This document shows positions 10,711-22,209 of a stretch of 64,000 nucleotides of DNA, piece after piece. Source of the DNA: Earliella scabrosa (lineage: Eukaryota; Basidiomycota; Agaricomycetes; Polyporales; Polyporaceae); contig JABYQQ010000019.1 in assembly GCA_022605405.1 (NCBI GenBank), positions 372,001 through 436,000 on the forward strand, given 5' to 3'. The stretch's first letter is position 1, and every line of letters starts with the position of its first letter. The position numbers and the translations under genes are program-made. Below the pieces are notes generated by a model. That model had not been told where the DNA came from. It did not search any database and saw only the letters and a list, made by a program, of their open reading frames with translations.

Positions 10711-12463
10711 ATGGAGGACGACCCAAACCAGACGGGACGGACCCACATGCTGACTGAGTGAGTGTCGTTGTCGTACGCCCGCAATCTCCTAACCATGTGT
10801 ACCTCGTGTCTACACCAGCGATCCACCGCCCAGTGCTGATCATCCAGTGACCACACCTTCCGTGCCGACCAGGGAAGACGCAGAGATGATCCTCGCATGC
10901 AGCAGCGGCGACAAACCATCGCTTCCCGACTTACGCTGCTACATCAATCATCTACCACCCGAGTTATTGGTGGTTCTCTTCAAGCTAGTTCGCGGCCCTG
11001 GTCGGAGGCCGTGGTACTGGCTAAGACTTCTTCAGGTCTGTCGTCACTGGCACGCGGTGGCCCTGTCTGCTGCCACCTTGTGGTCGAACATATCTGGTAA
11101 AAGCTTCATCTTCGATCCCAAGCCCGACTTCATTCAACTCTGTTTTGCACGTTCACGCGAAGCACCACTCACTGTCACGTTCGTCGAGGGCGACATTTCA
11201 GTAACAAGGCATCTCCCCTTGCTCCACCCGCACGTCCATCGCCTTCAGGCGCTCCACCTCTACCGACTCAGCCAAGAATACATTCAGCAAGAATTCCTGT
11301 CCTGTGCGGCGTCGGAATACCCCTCGTTGGCCGCATTGACCCTGGACGCCCAGGATGGTACTCCGAGCCCCGTCGTGCTCTCTGCAGAGCGATTTCCCGC
11401 CCTGCGCACTCTGAGGCTCGAAGGCGCCTTTATCTGCTCAAACTCGTCGGTGCTCCCCCATCTCACGACGCTCTCCCTGTTGCGCCTGGGGATAACCAAA
11501 CCCGCGCTCGCGCTCATCCTCTCGAAGTGCGAGAAGCTCGAGAAGCTGCTCATCGATCGCCCCTTCAATCGTCCACGCAACGGGCTGAAGGTGTTCAACG
11601 TTCCCGCCCCCTGGTCCCTCAAAGATGCGAATCCGTTCTCGTGCCTCCAGAAGGTCGAGCTCGTCGATTGGGACTTCAGGCAACTCCGGTCGAGCCTCGC
11701 GACGCTTGACCTCGTCGGCATCCCGTCCGCGATCGCCCGCCAGCCCTTCGAGACGCGCATTCACCTCAAGAACGCGAAAGACGGCTATGACGGGGACGAG
11801 GACGCGGAGGCGCAAGCATACCTCCTCCGGCACCTCGCGAACTTCGCGCTCTCCTCGGACTCAGCGCCCGTGCGTGCCGAGGCCTCCCTCAATCCAGACA
11901 TGTGCTCGCTCACCGTCGCCCTGGGCAGCCTGACGGCCGTGGTGGAGTACGCGATCAAGTACCGCCTGTTCGCCCACAATCGTAGGGGCGGGTCCGACCT
12001 TGACTACCTCGGCCGCATCCTGCGCCGCGTCCCCGTCCAGATCTTCGAGCTGCACTACACACGGCGCTGGTTCTGCGCGTACGAGCCTCGGTGGCGCGAG
12101 TTTCTGGCGACCGTGCCGCGCTTGCGGGTGCTCCGCGTCGAGGGGCCGTGGTACAGAGCGCGCGGCGCGGAGCTCGTCGTGAGGGCGTTGCGCCCGCTGC
12201 CCCTTCCCGAAGCGCAGGGCGAGGCCTCGGCCCCGTCGGAGGAGCGGGCAGACTCTAGGTCGGCTTCGAGTCGTGTTGTGTGTCCGAAGTTGACGCACGT
12301 GGAGCTGGAAAGGTTCAGGACTAAGGAGGAGCTGAAGGCAGAGTGTATTGAGATGGTTCGCGCCCGGAAGGCGCTCGTTCCGCCGGGCCTCAAGCATCTG
12401 CGCTTCGAGCTGCCAGGTGGTAGCGCGCAGTCAACTATCCTCGCGACGTGGACCAGAGCGTAG
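10711..12463 (+). CDS. F-box protein A (563 aa), left copy
   Basis: Two exons, 10711-10757 and 10819-12463, separated by a 61-nt intron (GTGAGT...CAG). The product is 563 aa starting MEDDPNQTG. An F-box lies at about residues 58-105 (INHLPPELLVVLF, then WYWLRLLQVCRHWHAVALSAATLW), followed by a long LRR-like C-terminal region with repeated leucine-rich strands. Family knowledge: the F-box binds Skp1 in an SCF E3 ubiquitin ligase and the C-terminal part selects substrate. No substrate can be inferred. The short upstream exon is conserved in copy A', including its phase-2 junction, which supports this start over the in-frame GTG at 10847. Its inverted partner lies at 26910-28665. Confidence 0.85.
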
Positions 12464-13224
12464 GGTTTCTTTCACATCAGACCAGGAGTCAGGACGATTC
12501 TGGTCGGTGCGACGATATTCATGGTGGTTTTGTCCGGCCGCCGGAGCAGCCCTCATCCTGTGAGTCGAGACAACCCTGTCGTTGTGGTGTTGGATAGGAC
12601 TGAAAGTATCTACGTACATTGTAGTACATAACAAAGGGAAAGGAAGCACGTATGTGTGGGAGAAGCGAGACGACGCATCGATGATGGCTTGGGAAGAGAG
12701 GCGAAAGCTTGTAACTGTGAATGAAAGAGACGCTTCTATGTACTTAGATATGATGGGATTCAGTCTAGATCTCATACTCATCACGTCTCTCATTCCATAC
12801 TTACATCCCTCGAGCACAACGCCGATTTGTCGTGACGTGATAAGTACTAGTCCTCTAGTAAGTTGTAACTTCGCGCATCAAAACTGTACTGACGTTGGAT
12901 CAATATTACGTAACACTCCCCAACTAGGCGTTGCCTGTCGCGAGCTGGTGGCGCCGAAGTTCTTTTGTCTTCGCTATTGTAGGTGAAAGAGATTGTCTGT
13001 ATCTTAGTATCCTTCTGATATTGTTACAGGGAGGCCATCTAAAAGACAACACACTCCGCCAGCACATTCGAAAGTAGACCCACTACGCAAACTCGCGGCA
13101 CTCTTCCACTGATCAACATCCCTCAGCCTGTCGGAGCCCCATGTCAGTCAACAGCATTGTTGATATACGCATACTTGAATCAGAGCTGACTGCGTGATAC
13201 GCAGACAGGAGCCGATCATCTGCA
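12464..13224. other. Intergenic between F-box genes A and B
   Basis: No gene seen. The first 100 bp after the stop of A still match the region after A' (shared 'ccgccggagca'); the rest has no counterpart in the right arm. Confidence 0.4.
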
Positions 13225-15080
13225 ATGCCAGAACGTGTGCTCGAGCATCCAGCAGTGGTCGAACATCAGGAGGACGAGCATGTCGAGTATGCTACATCAT
13301 TCCTTCAATCCGAGGATCTCCACTGACGGTTCATGCTTTCCTCAGCGGACTTGAGAAGCACGACCTCACAACCCCACAGTCCTCCCATGCAGATGCAGAT
13401 ATCAACCAAGTTCTACCGACGGAGATACTCGTTGAGATCTTCAAGCTCGTGCGCCCCTCGTTGAAGGAGCAAACTCAGTCGGGATTAGACTGGCTTCGTA
13501 TACTCCTGGTCTGTCGTCATTGGCATTCAATCGCAACATCTGCGGCTTCTCTGTGGACACGTATCCTTATACCTAGAGGCCCTACCGACCAGGCAGAAGC
13601 ATTCCTCAAGTTGTGTCTTGCCCGGTCCCGCGGTGCGCACATCAGTATCACTTTTCTTGACAGTCATACCGTCCTGGAAAAGATCCATCTGCTCTATTCC
13701 CATCGTCACCGACTTCGCTACCTCGTATTATGCGGGATCCACCAGAAGGACTTACGGCGAGGATTCCTGCCCCTCGTAAACTCGGAATACCCTGCGCTGA
13801 CACATCTTGTCCTCCGAACTTCGCACGACTCCAGAATCCATACGCCGAAGTCGATTGCCTTGGATGTCAAGCGGTTTCCCTCCTTGAAGTTTCTCTATTT
13901 CAGCGGTGTATATGTTTGTCCAACGTCCACGGTTCTACCCCAGATTGAACATCTCCAGTTGGAATATCTGAAAATCACGCACCGTGCACTGGCATACACC
14001 TTATCCAAGTCCACAGCACTCACGGTTCTCGCGATGAGATGTGTCGACAATGCTCCGCACGCACGTCGAGGGGAGAATATCTTCGACTACGATACTCCTC
14101 CAGTCGAGACTCTCAGACAGGTGAATCCCTTTGCCTCGCTGCGCCGTGTAGTCCTCCTGGACCACACTTTCACACGACTTGGGGGGTATGTGATATCCAT
14201 GGACATCGTTGGCATACTGTCCGTGCTTCCCCGCCAGCCCTTCCATGCTGTCCTTATCTTCCAAGTCATCGGACGCGTGAACTCAGTGGAACACTCGAAC
14301 GCGTCCGAGCTGACGGCGAAGGAAGAGTTCTTGCACCGGCTCCAGTGCCTCTCTCTCTCAGAAGGGCCCGCGCCTGTAGCGCGTCTCACCTTCCACAGGG
14401 AGGAGTACTATCTTGCGGTGTATACACGGCAGTTGGACGTCGTGGTAATGCATCCACTTCCAACGTCACGCAACGTTGGCGAGTCGGATCTTGAGGACGT
14501 TGGCCCGCTCATGCGCTGTGTTCCCATACGGACCCTCGCAATCCGCTACGACAGTCGGACCACATGCTCCACAGAGACGGGATGGAGTGAGCTCCTCAAT
14601 ACCTTCCCGACACTTCAAGAGCTCCTTGTGTTTGGGCCCGGGCCAAAGATCGCTGCACCAGGCGCGCTTCGCATATTGACCGCCCTGCAACCCCTACGCT
14701 CCGAACACCTTGGAGAACACGCTACCCCCACCTCGGACACCCACCTACAGCAGCACGAGGGCACTGCTCACGAATGTGGTTGCCTCGTATGTCCGTTACT
14801 GGGGCACGTGCAGATTGTCGGCTTCGAGACTGACAGTCTTGACGAGCTCACAGTCGAGGCACAACGGCTGCTTCATGCTCGATCCACGCTCAACTCGCCC
14901 ATCAAGCTGATCAACATCGCAACTGGACGGACTCGCATCTCACAGGAAGAGGAAGAGCATCATGGCCTCAGGCTCGTGGATGAAGATGGACAAGTCCAGC
15001 GGCTAGAATTCCGCAGACTGGATACCAACGTCGTTCAGGCAGGATCGGGCACGGGAGTGGACTCGCGGCATGGACTGTAG
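13225..15080 (+). CDS. F-box protein B (598 aa)
   Basis: Two exons, 13225-13286 and 13346-15080, with a 59-nt intron (GTATGC...CTCAG). The product begins MPERVLEHPAV. The exon structure (short first exon, phase-2 intron just before the F-box) matches gene A, so the two are old paralogues. The F-box is at about residues 40-88 (INQVLPTEILVEIFKLVR, later WLRILLVCRHWHSIATSAASLW), followed by leucine-rich strands with no other motif. The C-terminal tail is acidic and Gln/Glu-rich. Only a 3' remnant survives in the right arm (about 26640-26800), so this is the single intact copy of B. Probable SCF substrate adaptor; target unknown. Confidence 0.8.
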
Positions 15081-15219
15081 ACGTCTACATTCTAAATTTA
15101 GGGGGAACAACTTGAAGGTCATACAAGGTTGTACGTATCTGCACCAATCGAAGGATCTACAAAACATGAGCGCGAACAAACACGTCTGCCATGAGACTGC
15201 AGCCTATGCGGGGAATAGC

Positions 15220-16155
15220 TCAGAACGAGCCAGGCCATCGGCATGGCGTATCCGTGACGACAAGCCTATTTCCGCCCGCCACGAACGGCAAACACTCATG
15301 CAAGAACTCGCGAGCCTCCGCGAGCCTCCGCGAGCACACCAGGTGCCAGCGGCGGGTCCGCGTCCGAGTAGTCGAACACGACGCACGTCTGCATAAGATT
15401 AGGCCGCCGAAACGCCGCGTCGAGGACCTCGACGTCGCTCGGGACAACGAGCGCATATATGCCATCCGCGCGGCGCCTAGTGGACCACGATGACTGATAT
15501 CGATGTCGCGAGACGGCGCGTAGCACAACTGTGTGCAGCGGCGCGGCAACCCGCTCGAGCATCGGGAGGAACAGCTCGTTGATGGCGTGGTTGGCGAGGG
15601 TGTCCTTGTAGTTGAGCTCGAAGTGCAAATCGAGCCACTCCAGTGACCTACCGGCCGTCTGTTCGTAGACGGCAGTCAGCAGCAATATCTCATCGACACA
15701 TGGATATACTGAATACAGGACTCACCTCGTATGTCCGCTTTCCACAGGCGATATGAGTACGCGGGCATGAACGCGACTCGGAGATGGCGGAGAGTGGGTA
15801 CAAGCAGCTGGAGGAGGTCATCCATTGTTCCGACGTCGGACCAGCTTCTGACGCAGTCACTAAGTATACTGAGCAACATCAGGCCGGATGCCACCTGGGC
15901 TTGTTTGACTAGACGGAGCACTGATGACATGGTCGCATCATCATGATCGATGTCGGTGACCGAGATCGCTTTGATCGCCAACCCCGGCTGGGAACGCTCT
16001 GCGTTTGAATTCCCCATCGGACAAAGTCCCCGAAGTTGCCCGAGACGACGAGATGATCGATGGAGTGGAAGAGCGTGAGGAGAGTCAGAAGCCCTTCGCA
16101 GCCGCCGTGTTCGATATGCAGGGTAGAGAGCTTCAGAGTACGCTAAGCAGCGCAC
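15220..16155 (-). pseudogene. F-box-family gene C, left copy: 5'-truncated and frameshifted
   Basis: This minus-strand segment matches the second half of the intact copy C' (24969-26310). It begins abruptly at about 16155, only about 40 bp after the stop of gene D. The F-box half and the intergenic spacer present in the right arm are gone (roughly 0.8 kb deleted). Further lesions: one base fewer in a C-run near 16000, changing frame before the PGLAIKAI segment, and a 10-bp tandem duplication (cgagcctccg twice, 15311-15330) that shifts the last 35 codons. Stop in the restored frame at 15220. The conserved intron position is still visible near 15665-15730. Most likely non-functional. Confidence 0.8.
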
Positions 16156-16194
16156 TGTATTTACAGCATAACACGTACAAGAATGAGCCGCGAG

Positions 16195-17475
16195 TCACTC
16201 ATACGCTGTGTCCGTGACAAGGAGTCTATCCCCGCCCGTCACAAACGGCAGACACTGCTGCAAGAAACCGCGCACGACCTCGAGCTGACCGCGCGTCAGC
16301 GGCGGGTACGCGCCCGAGTAGTCGAACACGACGCGCGTCCGCGCGAGGTTCGGTCTCCGGAACACCGCGTCGAACAGATCGACGTCGTCCGGGACGAGGA
16401 TGGCGTGCACGCCTCGCTCGAGCGTTGCCGGACGGTACCGCTCCGGCGAGGATGCGCGCAGCACGACCGTCTGCAGAGGAGCGGTGGAGCGCTCGAGCAT
16501 GGGGATGTAGAACTTGTTGATGGTGTAGTTCGTGAATTCCTGGTCCGGCACGAGGAGGAGGAGAAGGTCAAGGCGCTCGAGCAACGTGCATTGCCCGAAG
16601 GACGACCACGGGTCTTCTGTGAGGCGCGATTGCACGAGGCACGGTACGTCAGCGGTCGATAAGGGCAGATGCATGATAGCGGTGAGCGTACCTTGAGACG
16701 GCGCCACTACGGATGACTCCTCCATTCGGAACTCCGTCAAGATGAATGTCAGGTGTCTGAGGGAGGGTGCGATGATGTGCAGCAATTCATCCATATCCGG
16801 GATTTGGAATGGCCGGTATATGCAGGAAGTCAGACTCAAGGACCGCAAGCTGGACGCCAGGCGGGTGCCACGTGCGAGTTCCAGGAGTACGTTAATCGGC
16901 ACCATTGTCAGTGCGATTGTGGTGATCTCGAGCTCCGGCTGTTGGACAACAATATCTTGATAGCCGGGGGATACTGATGAGAGGGACACAGATTGAATGC
17001 GGTGGAAGAGCGCGAACAGCGGAGGGAGATCGTCCCAACACATGTCGTGGATGACAAGGGAGGACAGCGTCAGAGGCCGACCCAGGTCCTCAGGCGAAAA
17101 TGGCAGCACCTTCGTGCATGACTTCACGACCAATTTTTGCAGCACGGGGAGAGCAGTGACGACGTTCTTGAGTATAAGGGGCTCGATAACTTGCTGGCCG
17201 TTGAGCACCAGTCTCTGGACATACTTAGGTACGCCCAACGAAGAAGACAGAAATGGAGGGATGCGTTGATGAAAGGACAGCGTCGGTCGCACGACGATGG
17301 TGCGGAAGAGGTGTCGATGGCTTGAATATACCCATGCCTTGCAGACCAGCGAGCAGCACTTGAGCGTAGGCTTGCTGTCGCAATGATGATCGATAACCTG
17401 ATCCCAGATCTCCGCAGGCAGTCCGATTTGTGTTCTGCCAGACACATTCACCATCTGAGTCCCCAAGCTCGTCAT
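16195..17475 (-). CDS. F-box-like/LRR protein D, left copy
   Basis: The minus-strand gene starts at ATG 17475 and stops at 16195. It can be read straight through (426 aa), or with a 75-nt in-frame intron removed (16691-16617, GTACGC...CACAG), giving 401 aa. The intron sits at the same phase-1 position as in C', so I favour 401 aa. A short F-box-like motif lies near residues 17-58 (LPAEIWDQVIDHH, then SLVCKAWVYSSHRHLF), followed by leucine-rich strands and the shared C-terminal block RTRVVFDYSG. Over about 1.1 kb it is, as far as I could compare, identical to D' at 23264-24544, while both flanks are diverged. Confidence 0.8.
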   Translation of the reverse strand: MTSLGTQMVNVSGRTQIGLPAEIWDQVIDHHCDSKPTLKCCSLVCKAWVYSSHRHLFRTIVVRPTLSFHQRIPPFLSSSLGVPKYVQRLVLNGQQVIEPLILKNVVTALPVLQKLVVKSCTKVLPFSPEDLGRPLTLSSLVIHDMCWDDLPPLFALFHRIQSVSLSSVSPGYQDIVVQQPELEITTIALTMVPINVLLELARGTRLASSLRSLSLTSCIYRPFQIPDMDELLHIIAPSLRHLTFILTEFRMEESSVVAPSQGTLTAIMHLPLSTADVPCLVQSRLTEDPWSSFGQCTLLERLDLLLLLVPDQEFTNYTINKFYIPMLERSTAPLQTVVLRASSPERYRPATLERGVHAILVPDDVDLFDAVFRRPNLARTRVVFDYSGAYPPLTRGQLEVVRGFLQQCLPFVTGGDRLLVTDTAYE

Positions 17476-17495
17476 TCTGCGGTACCTTCAAGAGC
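16385..17495. repeat. Homogenised tract shared by D and D' (probable gene conversion)
   Basis: Between about 16385 and 17495, I found no differences from the reverse complement of about 23245-24350 where I compared bases, and the shadow translations in other frames are also identical. In the last 110 bp of the gene and upstream of the start codon, differences appear every 10-20 bases. An abrupt identity island inside older homology is the usual mark of recent gene conversion. Confidence 0.65.
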
Positions 17496-18039
17496 ATCGT
17501 AAGCGTAACTCACTGTCATTTGCGCGCACTTGGAGTTTTTGCTTAGCTTGGTACGGTCGACGGCAGTTTTTCTGCCAGCTTTCCGAAGGCTTGCAACGAA
17601 AGATGGGCTGACGCGTCAAAAGCGAGTATTCAGACAGCGAGGGGCACGGTAGCAAGACGAGAAGGGGCGTAGCAGCACTGCATTAATCGTTGAATGTTGA
17701 ACTTGCGTGCATTAAGTTCGCGCTCGGGCCGATGCGGCCCGAAGCGGCCCGCCACAATCGACAGTATGACTGGATACATTGTTGGATTGGTATGTATTGC
17801 GTGACGCAAAACAGGGATCCGGATGTCATATGGATCGCAACGACCTGATCTTGACAGCGTCACTCTGCGGTACAACATGTGGCGACTACTTGAGTTATTG
17901 GACGACGGCACTGGCAGCACAGGGAACAGCAACAAGATATCGAATCTACAGCATAAGTATCTGACCAGCAGCTCGTACAAGAAACGCACACGGACACGAC
18001 CGTTGGACGCTCCCAACAAGGGACGGCGGCCAAAGCCAA

Positions 18040-19285
18040 TCACTCATACGCCGTGCCCGTAACAAGAAGCCTCTCCCCGCCCGCCACAAACGGCAAACAC
18101 TCCCGCAAAGACTCGCGCACTCCCTCAAGCTGACTGCACGTCAACGGCGGGTCCACGCCCAAGTAGTCGAACACAACGCGCGTCCGCGCGAGGTTCGCCC
18201 GCTGGAACACCGCGTCGAGCAGCCCGACGTCGTCCGGCACGAGGACCGCTTTCTCGAGCGGCGGGACCGGACGGTGCTCCTCCGGGGCGGCGCGCAGCAC
18301 GACCGTCTGCAGAGGGGCGGCGATGTGCTCGAGCATCGGGACGTAGCACTTGCCGATCGTGGTGTTCACGGCGGACTCGTGCGGCGCAAAGAGGAGGAGG
18401 AGGTCGAGACGTTCGAGCGACGTGCATTGCGTGAGGGCCGACCATGGGTCCCCGGTCACGCCCAACGCCACGACTGAAAGGATGCCCCGCGTCGCGGGTG
18501 TCAGCAGAAAAGACGGAGGAGGCGCCATTCCTGCGGGCGTACCTCGAAGAAACGCATCCCCAGTTACCCAGCTCGTCATGTGGAGCGTCAGGCATCTGAG
18601 GGTGGGCGCGACGATTCGCAGCAGTTCGCCCATCTCCCGGACTTGGGCCTCCGTCAACAGGCTGAAGGTCAGACTCAAGGACCTCAAGCTGGAGGTAAAA
18701 CGCGTGCTCAATGCGAGACCGAAGAGGACGTTACTGTGCACATTTGAGAGCGCGATTGAGGTGATCTCGAGCTTGGGTTCGTCGGCAGCGAGGGTGCCGT
18801 GATACCCCACGAAGACTGAGGAAAGTTTGACGGAGTGGATGCAGCGGAAGAGCTCAAGCAGCGGAGGGAGGTCGTTCCAGTGCATGTCGTGACAGACGCG
18901 GGTCCAGGTCCTCCGGCGGACATGGCAACACCTCCGAGCACGACGTCATGCCCAGTGTCTTCAGGACGGGCAGAGAAGTGATGACATTTCTGAGTACACG
19001 GATCTCGATACGGTTCTGGAGGTCGAGAACCAGTTCCTGGACGTATTGTGGGATGTCTAAAGAAGAAGACAGAAATGGAGGGATGCGTTCAGTGATGAAA
19101 GGACAGCGTCGGTCGCACCACGACGGTACGCGGAAGAGGTGTCGATGGCTTGAATATACCCAGGACTTGCAGACCAGCGAGCAGGACTTGAGCGTAGTCT
19201 TGTTGTCGCAGTGATAATCGATGATCAGATCCCAGAGCCCTGCGGGCAAGGTGACTTTTTCTCTGCCAGACACAGTCGCCATCAT
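18040..19285 (-). pseudogene. F-box-like gene E, D paralogue broken by a 20-nt deletion
   Basis: The start MMATVSGREK at 19285 and a C-terminus ending GGERLLVTGTAYE at 18040 align throughout with gene D. Near 18890-18915 the segment between EDL and HDMHW is 20 nt shorter than in D and D', which throws the frame. The 5' part (to about 18854) and the 3' part (from about 18885) are therefore in different frames. A local pair of insertions near 19125-19145 (+2 and +4) keeps frame but rewrites about 12 residues after HLFR. The conserved phase-1 intron site (GTACGC) is present near 18545. I see no splice that rescues the deletion, so I call it a pseudogene. A short truncated F-box peptide remains possible. 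Confidence 0.7.
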
Positions 19286-19924
19286 CCTCCGAAGCTCATC
19301 TCGGGGAGTAGTATGCGAGTTTATCCGTGCGCACTTCGAAAGAAACGGCTTGGTCGGCGAGAGTTCGACGTGAGTAGTCACGGTGGATTGCAAGACTTGT
19401 AGCAGCAGTACAGAGTTAACCAGAAGCGCGTGAGAAGAACGAGCACCAAATACGAGCGATGTGCGTCAAAGTCAGGCGGTGAGCATGGTATGGTGGAAGA
19501 AGAGATGCATATGGCTGCTACGCGTATGAACGTCTGCAACCGTGACCTCCTACCCCAGCGTCACGAACGCGTGACGTCACGTGTAGGCGCTGGTGAACCC
19601 CGAGAAGGCACTGCGTCCTCGGAGGGCTCTGCAAATCCCCAGAGAAGGTATTGCCTCACAGAGATTGATTAGAGCGGAATATTCTGCCCTGAGTCGACGC
19701 CCTCGATTCAAGGCCTGGCTTATGTAGAGCAGCCGGGCTGTATCGGGAAGGCGGATGACGATTGACGGCTGTGACGTCGATGTCGTCACTGCAATGCTAG
19801 AGCCCAAAACGGGTGAGTTGTTTCCCTTCGCGCCATGTTGAGAGCTTTCTGTCCCCGCTCACCATCATTTTCTCCTTCGCGCGCGTACAGTCTTTCAATC
19901 ACCCTCTTCGTAAACTATCGTACT
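19286..19924. other. Intergenic and promoter side of the Tudor-type gene
   Basis: No gene seen. A pyrimidine-rich stretch (about 19830-19890) precedes the start of the next gene. Confidence 0.35.
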
Positions 19925-20319
19925 ATGTCAGACAAGATCCACAAGGGACAGGATGTGTCGTGAGTTCCAAGATTTGGCGAAGTCGGAAGACGACTACATA
20001 TTCTTAGATGGCGTTGGGGAGGTGGAAATGCTGAGGGAAAGGTTGCGGAGATTGTCGAAGAGGGTAAAGCCGAGGTGACCAGCAACAAGGTGCGCTGATT
20101 TCTTCATCTAACCACATGCAATCTATCCTGATACGCCTTGTGTCGGTAAAGGGCAATACGGTCACCCGCAACGCTCGAGGCCCTGAAGATCCCGCCGTGA
20201 AGATCACTCGGGACGGGGTGCGTGCTTACCCTCGTGCGTAAGAAAGGCCTCTAACGCTGCTTCAGAACGACGTCGTGAAGCTCGCTCATGAGCTGAATGA
20301 GGTCAAGGAGGCCGAGTGA
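19925..20319 (+). CDS. Small Hva1-type Tudor domain protein (78 aa)
   Basis: Four short exons, 19925-19959, 20008-20089, 20152-20217 and 20266-20319, with introns of 48, 62 and 48 nt, all in frame. The joined 78 aa start MSDKIHKGQDVSWRWGGG and contain GKVAEIV, SNKGNTVTRN, PAVKITRDGNDVVKLAHEL. This order matches the fungal and bacterial 'hypervirulence associated protein TUDOR domain' family (DUF2945, Pfam Hva1_TUDOR), whose usual length is 60-80 aa. The molecular role of the family is not established. It is a complete, compact gene sitting in the spacer of the inverted duplication, on the opposite strand from the broken gene E. Confidence 0.85.
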
Positions 20320-20954
20320 GGAGATATGGCTACCAGCTGGAAGTCAGCGTCCTGTTCACGGACGCGTCCAATGACTTCGACTGTACTTACCGTTACCCTC
20401 TGAGATTAGGTGTTCTCGTCTCGTGTTCCGCTCGCGCTCGACTTTGACTATGTGTCTTGAACGCGTATGGCGATGGTCTTGATGTTGATTCGGACTTCAG
20501 GTTTGTGCAGAGTCGAGATCAATCGCTGGCATGGTCATAATCTATGCCTCTCCAGCTCGTCTCGCCGCTCGCGACTCTACTTTCGGAAGGAGCGCAGATG
20601 ACGTCGAGAGAGTTTCCAGAACGCGTCACCCACGTGCACGAGACCGGGCTTGAATGGCTGCTTTCGCGACTCGCAGTCCGCCTTTTCGCCTTCCTCCATA
20701 AGCTTCCCCCACACTCATCCTACGCCTCACAGCCCTTACCCCAGCTCCCGGCTTCCAAGCCGGAGGCAAATCACGGTCTGAGGCATGGAGCCCAGCCTCG
20801 GGCAGAACAGGTGCGCATATAGCCACCTTTCTTGTTTGCGACGACACTAATAATGCGTTACGTAATTCCGGGAAAAGTAGAGGGGTTCAGCAAGTATTAG
20901 GCTTCGAGACCATTGTGAGTGTCCCACTGCTACACATGGAACCCCCAAACAGAG
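20320..20954. other. Intergenic; one weak 92-aa frame
   Basis: A plus frame with ATG at 20544 runs to 20822 and encodes 92 residues without recognisable features. I do not support it as a gene. Confidence 0.3.
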
Positions 20955-22209
20955 ATGACTCGCCAGACGATGCAACCGACGGGGGTCGTTCCCCAAGAAC
21001 TCTCGGATATAATCATAGATCATCTCCACAACGACAAACCGTCATTGAAGAACTGCTCCCTTGTGTGCAAGGCGTGGACAGACGAGAGTCAACATCACCT
21101 CTTCTCGCGCTTGGTCGTTGGACCTCGCTTGGTCGGTACGACAGTCACTGACCTCGTCCCATTCCTATCCTCGACGCCTGCTGTTGCCGTACACGTCAAG
21201 GATCTCGTGGTCTCTAACTGCAACTTCGTCACCCTCGCCCACCTCCGCGAGATGGTCATATCGCTGCCCAACATGTCCACATTCACCTTGCACAAGACCC
21301 GCATAGTCCCTGTCCCGGAGGTTGCATGGGACCTCCCCTGCGTCAAGACCGCCATGAAGACAGTCTCAATCACGCACTGCACGACAACGACTGCGATGAT
21401 GCTCCACATCATCGGCTTCTTCTCCACCATCCATGATCTCGTCCTGGACGGCTTCATGCGATCCGCGACCTTCGTTCCTTCAGTTCCGGCCCCTTCTCGT
21501 AACCCACCCGCGCTCGTCATCCACCAGATCACCGCCACGCAGTGTAACCCGTCTATGCTCAAGCGTCTCGCCCGCATGTCACGCAGTGTGAAATCGTTCA
21601 CTGTCCTGGCTTGCATCGAGCGATGGGACGAGGCGGACGTCATCGGGAATGTGTTCTACAGGGTCCGCTCGACTCTCAAACACATCAACATGCTCCCCAT
21701 GCTCTTCATCCACCCACCTGGCGAAGTCTCGCACCGTAAGTCTGTCGTCCTTCCGCTTCGGCTCTCAGTGCCGTGACGAGCTCTCTCATGTCGCGTGTCC
21801 GCACACAGGGTGCCTTTGGAAGCGCCTTCGCCTCTCCGACTGCACCGCGCTGGAAGTCCTCGACTTCGGTGTTCCCGCGCGGAGCGTAGTGGGCGACTTG
21901 CGCGTGTACATGCTGATGTACAGCTGCTCGTTCTTGCACCTCCCTCCGTCGGTTCGCGTCGTCACCTTTGTTCTGTCGCAGCTCCCGGACACGTCCTGCA
22001 GCGTCGCGCAGGAGACGGCCGAGGTGCGGGAGCAGTGGGAGACGTTGGACGAGACGTTGGCGGACGCGACGCGGGCGCATATGCGCTTCTTCGTCCTGGT
22101 GGAAGGCGTCGTGCCGGTCCCGAATCGGAGGGAGGTGGAGGAGTTGTGCGCGTTTTTGAAGGTTAGGCTGCCTCGCATCTCGGCGCTGGGGAGGTTGGCG
22201 GTCGTGTGA
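20955..22209 (+). CDS. F-box-like protein F (393 aa)
   Basis: Two exons, 20955-21735 and 21809-22209, separated by a 73-nt intron (GTAAGT...CACAG, phase 1). Total 393 aa. The first in-frame ATG is at 20955. The N-terminus has a short F-box-like motif (VPQELSDIIIDHL, then SLKNCSLVCKAW) followed by QHHLF, as in D and C, then leucine-rich strands. The intron occupies a position equivalent to that in C' and D. It differs clearly from the other copies and has no partner in the arms, so it is an older paralogue. Presumed Skp1-binding adaptor, target unknown. Confidence 0.8.

Larger units (their letters stand above)
9585..17880 (+). repeat. Left arm of a large imperfect inverted duplication
   Basis: This arm matches, in reverse complement and with interruptions, 22540-30432. 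Matching blocks are the outer non-coding part (9585-10710 with 30432-28666), gene A (10711-12463 with 28665-26910), gene C (15220-16155 with the second part of C'), gene D (16195-17475 with 24544-23264), and an inner non-coding block to about 17880. Midpoints of matched blocks differ (about 20.01, 19.69 and 20.37 kb), which shows insertions and deletions in both arms since duplication. The outer edge is a 'ttcacctgggacctc' motif near 9585 and 30432. Confidence 0.85.

Noticed and set aside
10847..10889. GTG in A where A' has ATG, read as loss of the start codon
   Set aside because: A short upstream exon with ATG (10711 in A, 28665 in A') and a conserved phase-2 intron provides the start in both copies.
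18854..19393. Intact 179-aa truncated F-box protein E
   Set aside because: The frame ends in out-of-frame sequence directly after a 20-nt deletion relative to D, so it is better described as part of a pseudogene.
20544..20822. 92-aa plus-strand gene
   Set aside because: ATG present but no natural composition, no homology signal and no partner copy.
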